From the NCBI RefSeq assembly GCF_042186555.1, contig NC_133330.1, forward strand, positions 346,037,279 through 346,101,278: a DNA stretch of 64,000 nucleotides, in the 5' to 3' direction. The translations under genes and the position numbers were made by a program. The stretch comes from Aquarana catesbeiana. Lineage: Eukaryota; Chordata; Amphibia; Anura; Ranidae. Below are positions 22,526-32,814 of the stretch, in pieces (within the stretch, counting starts at the first letter, position 1; each line of letters begins with the position of its first letter). Below the pieces are notes generated by a model. It was not told the DNA's origin. It made no database searches and saw nothing but the letters and a program-made list of their open reading frames with translations.

Positions 22526-22857
22526 GAAATAAACAACCTTCCAACAACCGGAAGAGCCAGAAGAGACGAAAGAGCCACGACTCCTGTTCTTCAGTAGAAT
22601 GATTCAAGAAGATGGTTCCATCATATCAGTTTTCACACTGAGGTGTGCCATCACTTCACATCTACAACAGAAGTGGACCAGCAGCATCTATGATGGCCAG
22701 GGACAATCCCATCATTGCTGCTATAACAGCTCCCTGCCAGCCTTTAGGGGGTTTATCAGTACATCACTGTTCTGCAGCTGGCCAATATCTATCCTGTACC
22801 AATGGATTAATGCTGGGCCAGGCGGCGTAGTGGAAGAAAGCGATTTGTGCAAGAAAT
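22526..22857 (+). pseudogene. Module exon 5: near-copy of module exon 2
   Basis: It shares the ATCTATGATGGCC variant that keeps the central frame open. Its 5' segment carries GAAATAAAC, which puts a stop in the frame that is open in module 2. From its internal ATG the frame runs 88 codons to the KKCK end. The other copies (1, 3, 4 and 6) have a one-base difference at the same place, so their 5' and 3' halves are in different frames. Confidence 0.4.
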
Positions 22858-23560
22858 GTAAGTAGATATTTCAGGCCAACAAAAATGTACATTTTTTTGG
22901 TTTGAACAATTTTAATATAAAAATGCTGATATTTGTTATGTACAGATAACAGAAAATAGATAGTAATTTTTATATGCTCTTCTCTCCTGCAGGAAAGAAA
23001 CAACCTTCCAACAACCGGAAGAGCCAGAAGAGCCACGACTCCTGTTCTTCAGTAGAATGATTCAAGAAGATGGTTCCATCATATCAGTTTTCACACTGAG
23101 CTGTGCCATCACTTCACATCTACAACAGAAGTGGACCAGAAGCTCGGTGATAGCCAGGGACAATCCCATCACTGCTGCTATAACAGCTCCCTGCCAGCCT
23201 TTAGGGGGTTTACCAGTACATTACTGTTCCACAGCTGGCCAATATCTATCCTGTACCAATGGATTAATGCTGGGCCAGACGGCGTAGTGGAAGAAAGCGA
23301 TTTGTGCAAGAAATGTAAGTAGATATTTCAGGCCGTTATTTTTTTTGGTTTGAAGAATTTTAATATAAAAATGCTGATATTTGTTATGTACAGAGAACAG
23401 AAAATAGATAGTCATTTTTATATGCTCTTCTCTCCTGCAGGAAATAAACAACCTTCCAACAACCAGAAGAGCCAGAAGAGACGGAAGAGCCACGACTCCT
23501 GTTCTTCGGTAGAATGATTCAAGAAGATGGTCCCATCATATCAGTTTTCACACTCAGCTG

Positions 23561-23930
23561 AAAATATTCTGCATTTTGCAGAGCAGAGCTGGGACTGCCC
23601 AGAGAGGGATTACTTTGGCCATAGTTGGCCAGCTTAAATATGGACTGCAATACATGTGAATTAAAAATCCCTGTGCAGAGGGTTCATTCAGAACTTTTAG
23701 TGTAGACCAGACCTGAACCTGTAGCTTGCCTACATCTTGGGGGTTATTTACTGTCTATTTGCCCCATATTGGCAATATATCCACTGAAGTATGCTGAAAG
23801 CAATGAACTATTTTGCAAAGTAGAGTAGGGACTGGCCAGAAAGGGATTACTTTGACGCAGTTGGCCAGCTTAAACATGTATTGCAATGCATGTGGAAATA
23901 CAAATTCCTGTTCTTATGCTTGCTAGAAAG
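23561..23930. repeat. Two direct copies of a 100-bp segment, no gene
   Basis: GGGATTACTTTGGCCATAGT with TTGGCCAGCTTAAATATG near 23605-23645 recurs near 23845-23885 (GGGATTACTTTGACGCAGTT, TTGGCCAGCTTAAACATG), about 240 bp apart. Nothing else is recognisable up to 24140. Confidence 0.6.
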
Positions 23931-24139
23931 GGTGTATAACAGTGTGCTGAGGATTCATTCAGAATCAGGAGTATATAATGAACAACATAACACATAGGGT
24001 GCAGAGGTCAGTTATGGGTAACATACAGCACAGCATACTGGGTGCTGCATTTAGATAAGCTTTAATAGATACATAGAGCCATAAAGTAGGTCATTGGATT
24101 GAGACATCATTAAATGGCCTGTAAACCCTAGTGTTTTTT

Positions 24140-24535
24140 CACTTTGCATCGTATGCATTAAGGTGAAAAAGCTTCTCACACTGACTGGCCCCCCAGCGCC
24201 CGGGTTCTTGGCTCTTGATTGGATAAATGGATAGCAGCGCAGCCCATTGGCTCAAATCCAATGACATGGGTGCCGGGGGCGGGGCCAAGTCCGGCATTCT
24301 GTGTCTATGGACCCAAATGCTGGACTCGGGAGCGCGCCCGCAAGGAAACCCACCGGAGAGCGCATCTCCCAGGGGGTTTAACCGATGCGAGGAGGAGCCG
24401 CGAGCGCCACCGGGGGACCCAGAAGAGGATGATCGGGGCCACACTGTGCAAAACAAACTGCACAGTGGAGGTAAGTGTGATATGTTTGTTATTTAAAAAA
24501 AAACCTGAAGGTTTTACAATCACTTTAATGTTGTT
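24140..24535. mobile_element. Interspersed frog repeat, SINE- or MITE-like
   Basis: It contains TTTGCATCGTATGCATTAAG GTGAAAAAGC near the left, a GC-rich middle with GATTGGATA and CCATTGG words, and the end GGAGGTAAGTGTGATATGTT. I recall this series from an abundant ranid repeat; the assignment is from memory. The overlapping 128- and 89-codon frames have no supporting features. Confidence 0.4.
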
Positions 24536-24894
24536 GAAAGGCACGTTTGTCATTTGCATTCATAGTCCATCTAATCCAATGGAATCATTCAGTGTTAAAG
24601 AATAACTAAAGGCAAACTTACTTAGTTTTGGATAGAGTGGAGAGAGAGATTAGAACCCATCACAATCTTACTGTTTGTGTCCCCGTTAGGGAGATTCACC
24701 CTCTGTCATGTTTACAATTATCACCAAGAGTGAAGGCCTCTTGAGCCCCCTCCCAAAGGGAAAGAGAGCCTTGACTGATTGGGGCATGGCTAGGCGCATG
24801 ACAAGGGGAACGATTGGTTGGGACATGTGGGGTGGGCCTGAGCTCAGGGAACGTGTGCCCCAGGGAATTCTGGGTCTTTCGGAAGAGTCGTTGG

Positions 24895-25307
24895 AAGAGC
24901 TGGCCCCATCATCTTGATTCTTCACGCTGGGGGGGGGATGATGTGGGTTATACACATTCTGTGGAATTGATCTCTGCCATCAAGCGGGACATTGCTCAAT
25001 GCTATGCAGTTTATACCAATATGGGGCTCATCCGGTCGGAAATCGTGCCACGCCTGCTGTGGGGCCAGGGAAATACCTAGCCCCCCGGCTAGAACGCTTC
25101 CGTCGAAAAGTGAACGCTCAAGTCACCAAGTTTGTTCGGCAAATAGGTGGGTTTGTCATCCGTCACAAGGATCTGGAGGGTACTGATGATCTGTTGAGAC
25201 CGGATGGCGTTCACCTTAATGACATTGGGCATATTCAACCTTGGCCTGCAGCGAGGTGTGGAACAGGCGCTGGCTGTGGTGGGGCGCTCGTCGGTTATTA
25301 ACTGACG
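24895..25307 (+). pseudogene. Decayed SGNH/GDSL-type hydrolase domain from a retroelement
   Basis: Read across two frames, the stretch gives ILHAGGDDVG (position of the family's GxND block), LIRSEIVPRLLWG, a basic linker FRRKVNAQVTKFVRQIGGFV and RPDGVHLNDIG, the block that carries the catalytic Asp and His. The end IFNLGLQRGVEQAL is in another frame. Stops at about 25078 and near 25100 and a frameshift near 25225 show decay. SGNH hydrolase domains of this kind occur in vertebrate retrotransposons such as Ngaro/DIRS-like and CR1-like ones. A possible AATAAA signal is at 25508. It sits inside another frog repeat (24600-24705 and 25630-25900). Confidence 0.5.
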
Positions 25308-25629
25308 GGCAGTTGGCGGTTTTCTTGACCTTGCCAGCAGTTAAAGTCGCTGTAATGGGCTATGCCCTTGATGGAAAATTGGCAGTAGCCTGTCTGTCCA
25401 GCACTTATGGTAAGGACAGGCCCACTTCCCTCTTTTGGTTAAGTGCTCACAGTACGACTGTGACTGGCACTGGTTAAAATATGTTCACATGTACGTGTTG
25501 GAATTTAATAAAGCTGTGGCCTTGCCCCTTTCCAACCTAATGGTTGCAAGTGTCTTTTTTCATGGGGTAAAGGGCAAGGGTGATGGGGGATTTGATCCCT
25601 TTGTGTTATGTAAAATTGGGACCTAAGTC

Positions 25630-26100
25630 CATTGCGCCTCAGCAGTCATAAAAGAAAATCCCAAATTTTGGGTTGTCGCCAGAACAGGGATAGAGGGGAA
25701 AATCTTGCAATTGGGGACATTAGTTCTGGTGACAACCAGGGATTTCCTGTCACTTCATGTTTTGGCTATGGGACTGGAAGTAAAGAGAAATCTCCCCAAT
25801 GGGACACAAATGGTGAAAACACTGATAGGGGTTATTACCCAGCCTTGCCCTATACAAAATAAAAAATAAAAAAAGTTTTGGCTTTATTTCTACTCTAACC
25901 TACACTTCCATCAGGCAATCCATACTCCATTAAAGCATTGGTTGATGATTATTTTAAATGTTATTTATTTAAGTTACGTTAATTGTTAAATAAAAGGCCG
26001 TAAGGCTATTTTACTCCAAAGCCTTGTCATGTCATTTATCGGGGAATTGGGGGGTTTGGAGGTTATAGTATAACAGGTTGGAAAGAAAACTGGAGGTATC
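25630..26100. repeat. Frog interspersed repeat, right part
   Basis: It contains CCAGAACAGGGATAGAGGGG, GGACATTAGTTCTGGTGACA and CAATGGGACACAAATGG. The left part of what seems the same element is at 24600-24705 (GTGTCCCCGTTAGGGAGATT). A relative lies at 35760-36180. After 25900 I see only AT-rich sequence without features. Confidence 0.4.
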
Positions 26101-26128
26101 TGTCCTTCATATGTCATATACACTAAAG

Positions 26129-28605
26129 CAGGGGTAGGCAACCCTAAAGAAGTAGAGATATACCTGAACAACAAGGGAGAAGTCAAAGATCACCGGGCAC
26201 AGTGTCTCCTCCTCACACCTGATTTAAACTATATTACAGAGACTGCAGACATGATACAGAAAATGGTCAGAGACTGCAGGACATGATACAAGAGACTGTC
26301 GGAGACTGCAGACATGATACAGGAGATGGTCAGAGACTGCAGAATGCTCCAAGAGACTGTCAGAGATTGCAAACATGATACAGAAAATGCTCAGAGACTG
26401 CAGACATGATACAGAAGACGGTCAGAGACTGCAGACATAGTACAGGAGATGGTCAGAGACTGCAGACATGATACAGGAGATGGTCAGAGACTGCAGACAT
26501 GATACAGAAAATGCTCAGAGACTGCAGACATGATACAGGAGATGGTCAGAGACTTCAGACACGATACAGGAGATGGTCAGAGACTGCAGACACGATACAG
26601 GAGATGGTCAGAGACTGCAGACATGATACAGGAGATGGTCAGAGACTGCAGGCATGATACAGAAAATGCTCAGAGACTGCAGACATGATACAGGAGATGG
26701 TGAGAGACTGCAGACACGATACAGGAGATGGTCAGAGACTAGAGACATGATACAGAAGATGGTCAGAGACTGCAGACATGATACAAGAGATGGTCAGAGA
26801 CTGCGGACATGATATAAGAGATGGTCAGAGACTGCAGACATGATACAGGAGATGGTCAGAGACTGCAGACATGATACAAGAGATGGTCAGAGACTGCAGA
26901 CACGATACAGGAGATGGTCAGAGACTGCAAGCATGATACAGGAGATGGTCAGAGACTGCAGACACGATACAGGAGGACTGTCGGAGACTGCAGACATGAT
27001 ACAGGAGATGGTCAGAGACTGCAGAATGCTCCAAGAGACTGTCGGAGATTGCAGACATGATACAGAAAAATGCTCAGAGACTGCAGACATGATACAGGAG
27101 ATGGTCAGAGACTGCAGACATAGTACAGGAGATGGTCAGAGACTGCAGACATGATACAGGAGATGGTCAGAGACTGCAGACATGATACAGAAAATGCTCA
27201 GAGACTGCAGACAATGATACAGGAGATGGTCAGAGACTGCAGACACGATACAGGAGATGGTCAGAGACTGCAGACATGATACAGAAGATGGTCAGAGACT
27301 GCAAACATGATACAGAAAATGCTCAGAGACTGCAGACACGATACAGGAGATGGTCAGAGACTGCAGACATGATACAGGAGATGGTCAGAGACTTCAGACA
27401 CGATACAGGAGATGGTCAGAGACTGCAGACATGATACAGGAGATGGTCAGAGACTGGAGACATAGTACAGGAGTTGGTCAGAGACTGCAGACATTATACA
27501 GGAGATGGTCAGAGATTGCAGACATGATACAAGAGATGGTCAGAGACTGCAGACATGATACAGGAGATGGTCAGAGACTGCAGACATAATACAGGAGATG
27601 GTCAGAGACTGCGGACATGATATAAGAGATGGTCAGAGACTGCAGACATAATACAGGAGATGGTCAGAGACTGCAGACATGATACAGGAGATGGTCAGAG
27701 ACCGCAGACATGATACAGGAGATGGTCAGAGATTGCAGACATGATACAAGAGATGGTCAGAGACTGCAGACATGATACAGGAGATGGTCAGAGACCGCAG
27801 ACATGATACAGGAGATGGTCAGAGATTGCAGACATGATACAGGAGATGGTCAGAGACTGGAGACATGATACAGAAGATGGTCAGAGACTGCAGACATGCT
27901 ACAGAAGATAGTCAGAGACTGCGGACATGATGCAAGAGATGGTCAGAGACTGCAGACATGATACAGGAGATAGTCAGAGACTGCGGACATGATATAAGAG
28001 ATGGTCAGAGACTGCAGACATAATACAGGAGATGGTCAGAGACTGCAGACATGATACAGGAGATGGTCAGAGACCGCAGACATGATACAGGAGATGGTCA
28101 GAGATTGCAGACATGATACAAGAGATGGTCAGAGACTGCAGACATGATACAGGAGATGGTCAGAGACTGGAGACATGATACAGAAGATGGTCAGAGACTG
28201 CAGACATGCTACAGAAGATAGTCAGAGACTGCGGACATGATGCAAGAGATGGTCAGAGACTGCAGACATGATACAGGAGATGGTCAGAGACTGCAGACAT
28301 AATACAGGAGATGATCAGAGACTGCAGACATAGTACAGGAGATGGTCAGAGACTGCAGACATGATACAGGAGATGGTCAGAGACTGCAGAAATGATACAG
28401 AAAATGCTCAGAGACTGCAGACATGATACAGAAAATGGTCAGAGACTATGAACATACTACAGGGGTTGTTGGAGACTGGGGGCATGCTTCAGCAGTCAGT
28501 CATAGACCGGAGACATAGTACATGACACATTACAGATAAGTGTCTGCAGGGGACCAATGAGCCACACGAAGTGTCAATGGGCTACATGTGGCCCCGGGCA
28601 CTAAG
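26129..28605. mobile_element. hAT-like element swollen by a 31-bp minisatellite
   Basis: The left end CAGGGGTAGGCAACCC is a typical hAT terminus. From about 26235 to 28450 run about 70 units of the type GAGATGGTCAGAGACTGCAG ACATGATACAG, with variants CAGAAAATGCTC and CACGATAC. After the array GGGCTACATGTGGCCCCGGG resembles the sequence near hAT right ends, but I did not find a matching CCTACCCCTG terminus. The 31-bp period is not a codon multiple, so the 104- and 79-codon frames in it are incidental. Confidence 0.6.
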
Positions 28606-28892
28606 CACTGCATTGTACATTCGGAGGGAAGTGCACATTCTGTTTCCAAAACCCCAAGAGCTAGCTCTCTTCTCAAGCTCTGGCTACACTGCCAGGATGC
28701 TTGCTATGAGAAATGAAATACATTCTATTGCTGAGATTAGGAACATGCAAGGGCCAGTCTTCACTAGGGTGACCACATTTCCAAACTGCCATTCAGTGAC
28801 ACCCCCCCTGCCCCCCTTCCCAAAAAAGATGGGGGGTTGGGTGCTCCCAGCTTCTGTTTGAGGGGGAAAAAAAATTCTCCTTCCCCTCCGCT

Positions 28893-29445
28893 GCAATGTC
28901 TGATGTAAGGGGGGACTCCGCTGCAATGTCTGATGTAAGGGGGGACTCCGCTGCAATGTCTGATGTAAGGGGGGACTCCGCTGCAATGTCTGATGTAAGG
29001 GGGGGACTCCGCTGCAATGTCTGATGTAAGGGGGGACTCCGCTGCCATGTCTGATGTAAGGGGGGACTCCGCTGCAATGTCTGATGTAAGGGGGGACTCC
29101 GCTGCCATGTCTGATGTAAGGGGGGACTCCGCTGCAATGTCTGATGTAAGGGGGGCTTTGCTGGCAATGTCTGATGTAAGGGGGGACTCTGCTGGCAATG
29201 TCTGATGTAAGGGGGGACTCTGCTGGCAATGTCTGATGTAAGGGGGGACTCTGCTGGCAATGTCTGATGTAAGGGCGGCTTTGCTGGCAATGTCTGATGT
29301 AAGGGGGGACTCTGCTGGCAATGTCTGATGTAAGGGGGGACTCCGCTGGCAATGTCTGATGTAAGGGGGGACTCTGCTGGCAATGTCTGATGTAAGGGGG
29401 GACTCTGCTGGCAATGTCTGATGTAAGGGGGGACTCCACTGGGGA
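28893..29445. repeat. 30-31 bp minisatellite, about 18 units
   Basis: The unit is CTCCGCTGCAATGTCTGATG TAAGGGGGGA. Left copies have CTCCGCTGC and right copies CTCTGCTGGC with one extra base, a clean two-domain structure. Open frames of up to 272 codons on the minus strand run through it only because the 30-bp units lack stops. Confidence 0.95.
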
Positions 29446-30055
29446 CACCTGATGGCATCTGGTGACAGGCGACGTGGCAGGTGACACGCTCAGGGCTCCC
29501 ACTGATTCATCATTATGGTGAGTTGAATGATTTCATTTTATATTGCAATGTAATAATAGAAATAATGTGCTTCAATCATCCTGACACTATAACAACCATG
29601 GTGCCGGGATGATTGAAGTGCTAACATCAGGTGTTTGGAGTATCTTTATCTGCTGATTGTTAAACTTTCTAGAATACACATAATTTCTATTGTGTAGGAT
29701 CTGGGCTGCTGTCCCGTCATTCCCCTCTCTCCCTCTCCCCCTTCCCCCCTCTCCCCCTTTCCCCCTCTCCCCCTTTCCCTCTCCATCCCTCATTCATCTC
29801 AGACTCTAACCACACCCTCTTGAGCCATGCCAATTTAAGCCACACCCACTATTTTGCGTAAACCACGCCCATTATTTGCCGCGCTGCACTTGTATTTTTG
29901 CTAAACCACGCCTACAAATGAATGCCCCGCCCCCTAATTATTGTACGGCTCCGCCTACAGCCAAAAAATTGTCCCCACATTTTTTTTTGCAATGTTGGCA
30001 ACTATGATAGTAGTAGATCGTATTTTTTAGATCCACTTTTTTATGTTATATGTCC
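29446..30055. other. Non-coding stretch, probably the right part of an inserted repeat
   Basis: It contains a small inverted pair (CTTCAATCATCC and GGATGATTGAAG near 29572 and 29610), a polypyrimidine tract at 29712-29790 and the end TTTTGCAATGTTGGCAACTA. That end is a rough inverse of CTAGGGTGACCACATTTCC at 28766. The segment 28766-30005 may therefore be one transposon containing the 30-bp array. Confidence 0.3.
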
Positions 30056-30057
30056 TC

Positions 30058-30245
30058 TCGGCCCTGATGAAGGGGAGTATCGAGACCCTGAAATGAGTTG
30101 AATTGTTCTTCTCTCCTATAGTCATGTGCTATAAAGCCATACTTATCTCATATTCCATCGGTGGACCTCTCTACGTTCTGTAGGCTAATAATAATCCTGG
30201 TCACAAAGAAGTCCTAATGACGAAATGCGTCGACTGGAAGTGACG
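30058..30245 (+). ncRNA. Hammerhead-ribozyme-like core, possibly from a Penelope-type element
   Basis: At 30062 the sequence is CTGATGA, then AGGG, a 10-11 base loop, CCCT and GAAA. This is the order of the hammerhead core with helix II. A second, decayed version, CTAATGACGAAATGCGTC, is at 30213. Helices I and III are not convincing in either. Hammerheads of this kind are known in Penelope-like elements of amphibians. A third weak relative (GCGAAACACGTTGG) is near 37275. Confidence 0.3.
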
Positions 30246-30746
30246 TCATCACGTAGCATACCCAGCAAAGCCCCTACTGGATACTGGTAATCTTAAAGGA
30301 GACATTGCTGTGGCTTTATGTGAGTTCTATTTCAAATAAATCTCTTTGTTTTTAACTTTATTACACTGCGGGAGTTTCTTTCTGATTTGAGCTTAGGCTG
30401 AACAGATTAAGGAGAATCCTCTCGTGCATCTTGTACCCCCTTAGTGTGGGGGTGACCTGAGCAAGTGCTGAGCGGGGGAACCAACTATCGGCACAAGGAA
30501 AACCAGGGTTTGGACTCACCCTGCCAAGGAAAGGAGTCATACGTGTCCGGTGAGCCTCCCTCTTGTTATAGAGCTTCCTCTGTCTTTTGTTCTTAAAGGG
30601 ACAGTACATCCAGTTTTGGGGGGAAAGCTCCTTGAACCCACTTCTTGGTGAATTGTACATTTGGTAAGAAGGGATATTGGAATGTGGTGGATTGATGCTA
30701 TAATGTTCCTTGGTGGAATTCTCTGGTTAACATACTCAAGGACTTA

Positions 30747-31268
30747 TGCCCCGTACACACGGTCGGATTTTCCGACGGAAAATGTCCGATCGGAGCGTGT
30801 TGTCGGAAATTCCGACCGTGTGTGGGCTCCATCGGACATTTTCCATCAGATTTTCCGACACACAAAGTTTGAGAGCAGGATATAAAATTTTCCGACAACA
30901 AAATCCGTTGTCGGAAATTCCGATCGTGTGTACACAAATCCGACGCACAAAGTGCCACGCATGCTCAGAATAAATAAAGAGATGAAAGCTATTGGCTACT
31001 GCCCCGTTTATAGTCCCGACGTACGTATTTTACGTCACCGCGTTCAGAACGATCGGATTTTCCGACAACTTTGTGTGACCGTGTGTATGCAAGACAAGTT
31101 TGAGCCAACATCCGTCGGAAAAAATCCTAGGATTTTGATGTCGGAATGTCCGATCAATGTCCGATCAATGTCCGACCAATGTCCGACCAATGTCCGATCA
31201 ATGTCCGATCAACGTCCGATCTATGTCCAATCAATGTCCGACCAATGTCCGACCGTGTGTACGGGGCA
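30747..31268. mobile_element. PIF/Harbinger MITE with CCCCGTACACACGG ends
   Basis: The left end TGCCCCGTACACACGGTCGG is matched by the right end CCGACCGTGTGTACGGGGCA. Flanks are TTA (30744) and TAA (31269), one base off a perfect TWA duplication. The right subterminal part holds about 9 tandem 11-bp units (AATGTCCGATC or AATGTCCGACC). The sequence next to it (CATCCGTCGGAAAAAATCC, GTGTATGCAAGACAAGTTTG, AACGCGGTGACGT on the other strand) matches the 5' end of the Harbinger transposase element at 56.7-56.95 kb. Confidence 0.8.
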
Positions 31269-31314
31269 TAACTATCCTTTTTTTCTTACAACGGCTTGGA
31301 GTAAACGCTGAATG

Positions 31315-31880
31315 CAGTGCCGGGACGAGGTCATCTAGAGCCCACGGCAAAAATGCCAAATTTCACCCCCCCCCCCCAAAAAATATATGAGTACTATGTG
31401 TCAGAAATTCCCCCCCTCCTTAAAAAAAATTGAGCACCAATTTGCATTCCCCCCCCCCCTGCTGAAATCCCCCCCAGCACAAATCTACGCCCCCCCAGCC
31501 AAGAATCCTCTCCCACCATTAGAAGTAAAGAGTCCCTCACCCTCCCTTACATCACACTGCACCCCTCCCTTCCCTTACCTTGTGCTGCTGCTGGGGTGGA
31601 GCTGGGAAGCAGGGAGTGCAGGGTCTGGAGGAGGGCCGGAGTCTGCTGAATGCTGTGACAAGGGGAGGAGGAGATGAGGGGGTGCTGCATCTGCACGGAG
31701 AGGTGCAGGATCTGGTGGAGGAGTTCTGTCCCCCTCTCTGCTGCTGACTGCTGAGATAATGTGAGGGCAACAATTAGGGGGTTGCCACTGCTGCGGGAAA
31801 GCGGGGGGGGGGCACATGAAATTGCCTGGAGGGCCGGATTCAGCCCCCGGGCCTTGTGTTGGACATGTGCTCTATGGATA
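31315..31880. mobile_element. hAT-like repeat fragment
   Basis: The end GGGCCGGATTCAGCCCCCGG GCCTTGTGTTGGACA is close to the right end of hAT elements I recall from frogs. The left part CAGTGCCGGGACGAGGTCAT resembles the ends of the element at 51099-51770. C runs near 31365, 31410 and 31450 are poorly defined. No intact gene. Confidence 0.4.
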
Positions 31881-31999
31881 CAGTATAGCGTTGTCACCAG
31901 GATTGTAAGCTCTTCTGACCCTCTTTTATTGTATGGAAACTGTACTGTCTCCCTTTATATTGTAAAGAGCTGCACAAACTGTTAGCACCATATAACTCC

Positions 32000-32001
32000 T
32001 G

Positions 32002-32038
<37 letters not shown>

Positions 32039-32121
32039 TATACATCCTGTATAATAATAATAATAATAATAATATATAAATCCTGTATAATAATAAAAAT
32101 AATAATAATAAATAAATCATG

Positions 32122-32173
<52 letters not shown>

Positions 32174-32228
32174 TATAAATCATGTATAATAATAATAATA
32201 ATAATAATATAATAATATATAAATCATG

Positions 32229-32262
<34 letters not shown>

Positions 32263-32365
32263 TATAAATCCTGTATAATAATAATAATAATAATAATATA
32301 TAAATCATGTATAATAATAATATATAAATCCTGTATAATAATATAATAATAATAATGAAGTGTAT
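32000..32365. repeat. (TAA)n microsatellite with regular interruptions
   Basis: Runs of TAA are broken every 30-60 bp by ATATAAATCATGTA or ATATAAATCCTGTA, so the array grew as blocks. Long hydrophobic frames on the minus strand are artefacts of this repeat. Confidence 0.95.
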
Positions 32366-32814
32366 CACTGGCAGGATAGTCGGGTAAAAATGAATGAAAA
32401 GATCTAGAGTAAAAAGAAAACAATGTCATTATGATATCCAAAGACCGGTAACTTGCTACATATTTTTGTTCTTGGAATGAGTTGCAACTTATTAATGTGA
32501 CATTCTAATTACTTCTCAGTCTAATGCACAATTCTGAGAATTCTGAATTATAATTTCTCTCAAAGCTCGCCAGCACCATCCTGTGGCCAAATTAGATCAC
32601 TGCGAAACCATATAGTACGGTAGTAGTATATAGAGAGACTAGGGTAGTATAGGGGCAGGCTAGGGTAGTATATAGAGAGACTAAGGTAGTATATAGACAG
32701 GCTAGGGCGACCTATCCACGTAAAAGCGCTATTGGTCCATTGGGAAAGATCTATCTTAATTGTGTTATGTAAGGGGGGGAAATTTGCGGCATAGAGGGTA
32801 TCGAAACGGTCTGT

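Larger units (their letters stand above)
20514..23560 (+). repeat. Seven tandem exon-intron modules, 467-bp period
   Basis: Exon-like segments start after CTCTTCTCTCCTGCAG at 20669, 21136, 21603, 22070, 22526, 22993 and 23441, with spacings of 467, 467, 467, 456, 467 and 448. Donors (AAAT|GTAAGTAG) follow at 21000, 21468, 21934, 22391, 22858 and 23315. Each exon of about 330 bp is followed by an intron of about 136 bp. The seventh copy breaks off near 23560. The exons start GAAAGAAACAACCTTCCAAC, matching the start of the 17003 exon (GAATTAAACAACCATCC). They carry one copy of the IQEDGSIISV-type repeat and end like the 15005 and 17003 exons. This is the same ancestral module amplified downstream. 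Confidence 0.8.

Noticed and set aside
26235..28450. CRISPR-like appearance of regular 31-bp repeats
   Set aside because: There are no unique spacers between units, the genome is vertebrate and no cas genes exist. It is an ordinary minisatellite.
28684..29502. Minus-strand frames of 216-272 codons
   Set aside because: They run through a 30-31 bp minisatellite without stops; three frames are open at once, as expected for such an array.
31926..32441. 171-codon hydrophobic minus-strand frame
   Set aside because: Translation of a (TAA)n microsatellite as Ile/Leu/Tyr; it has no biological support.
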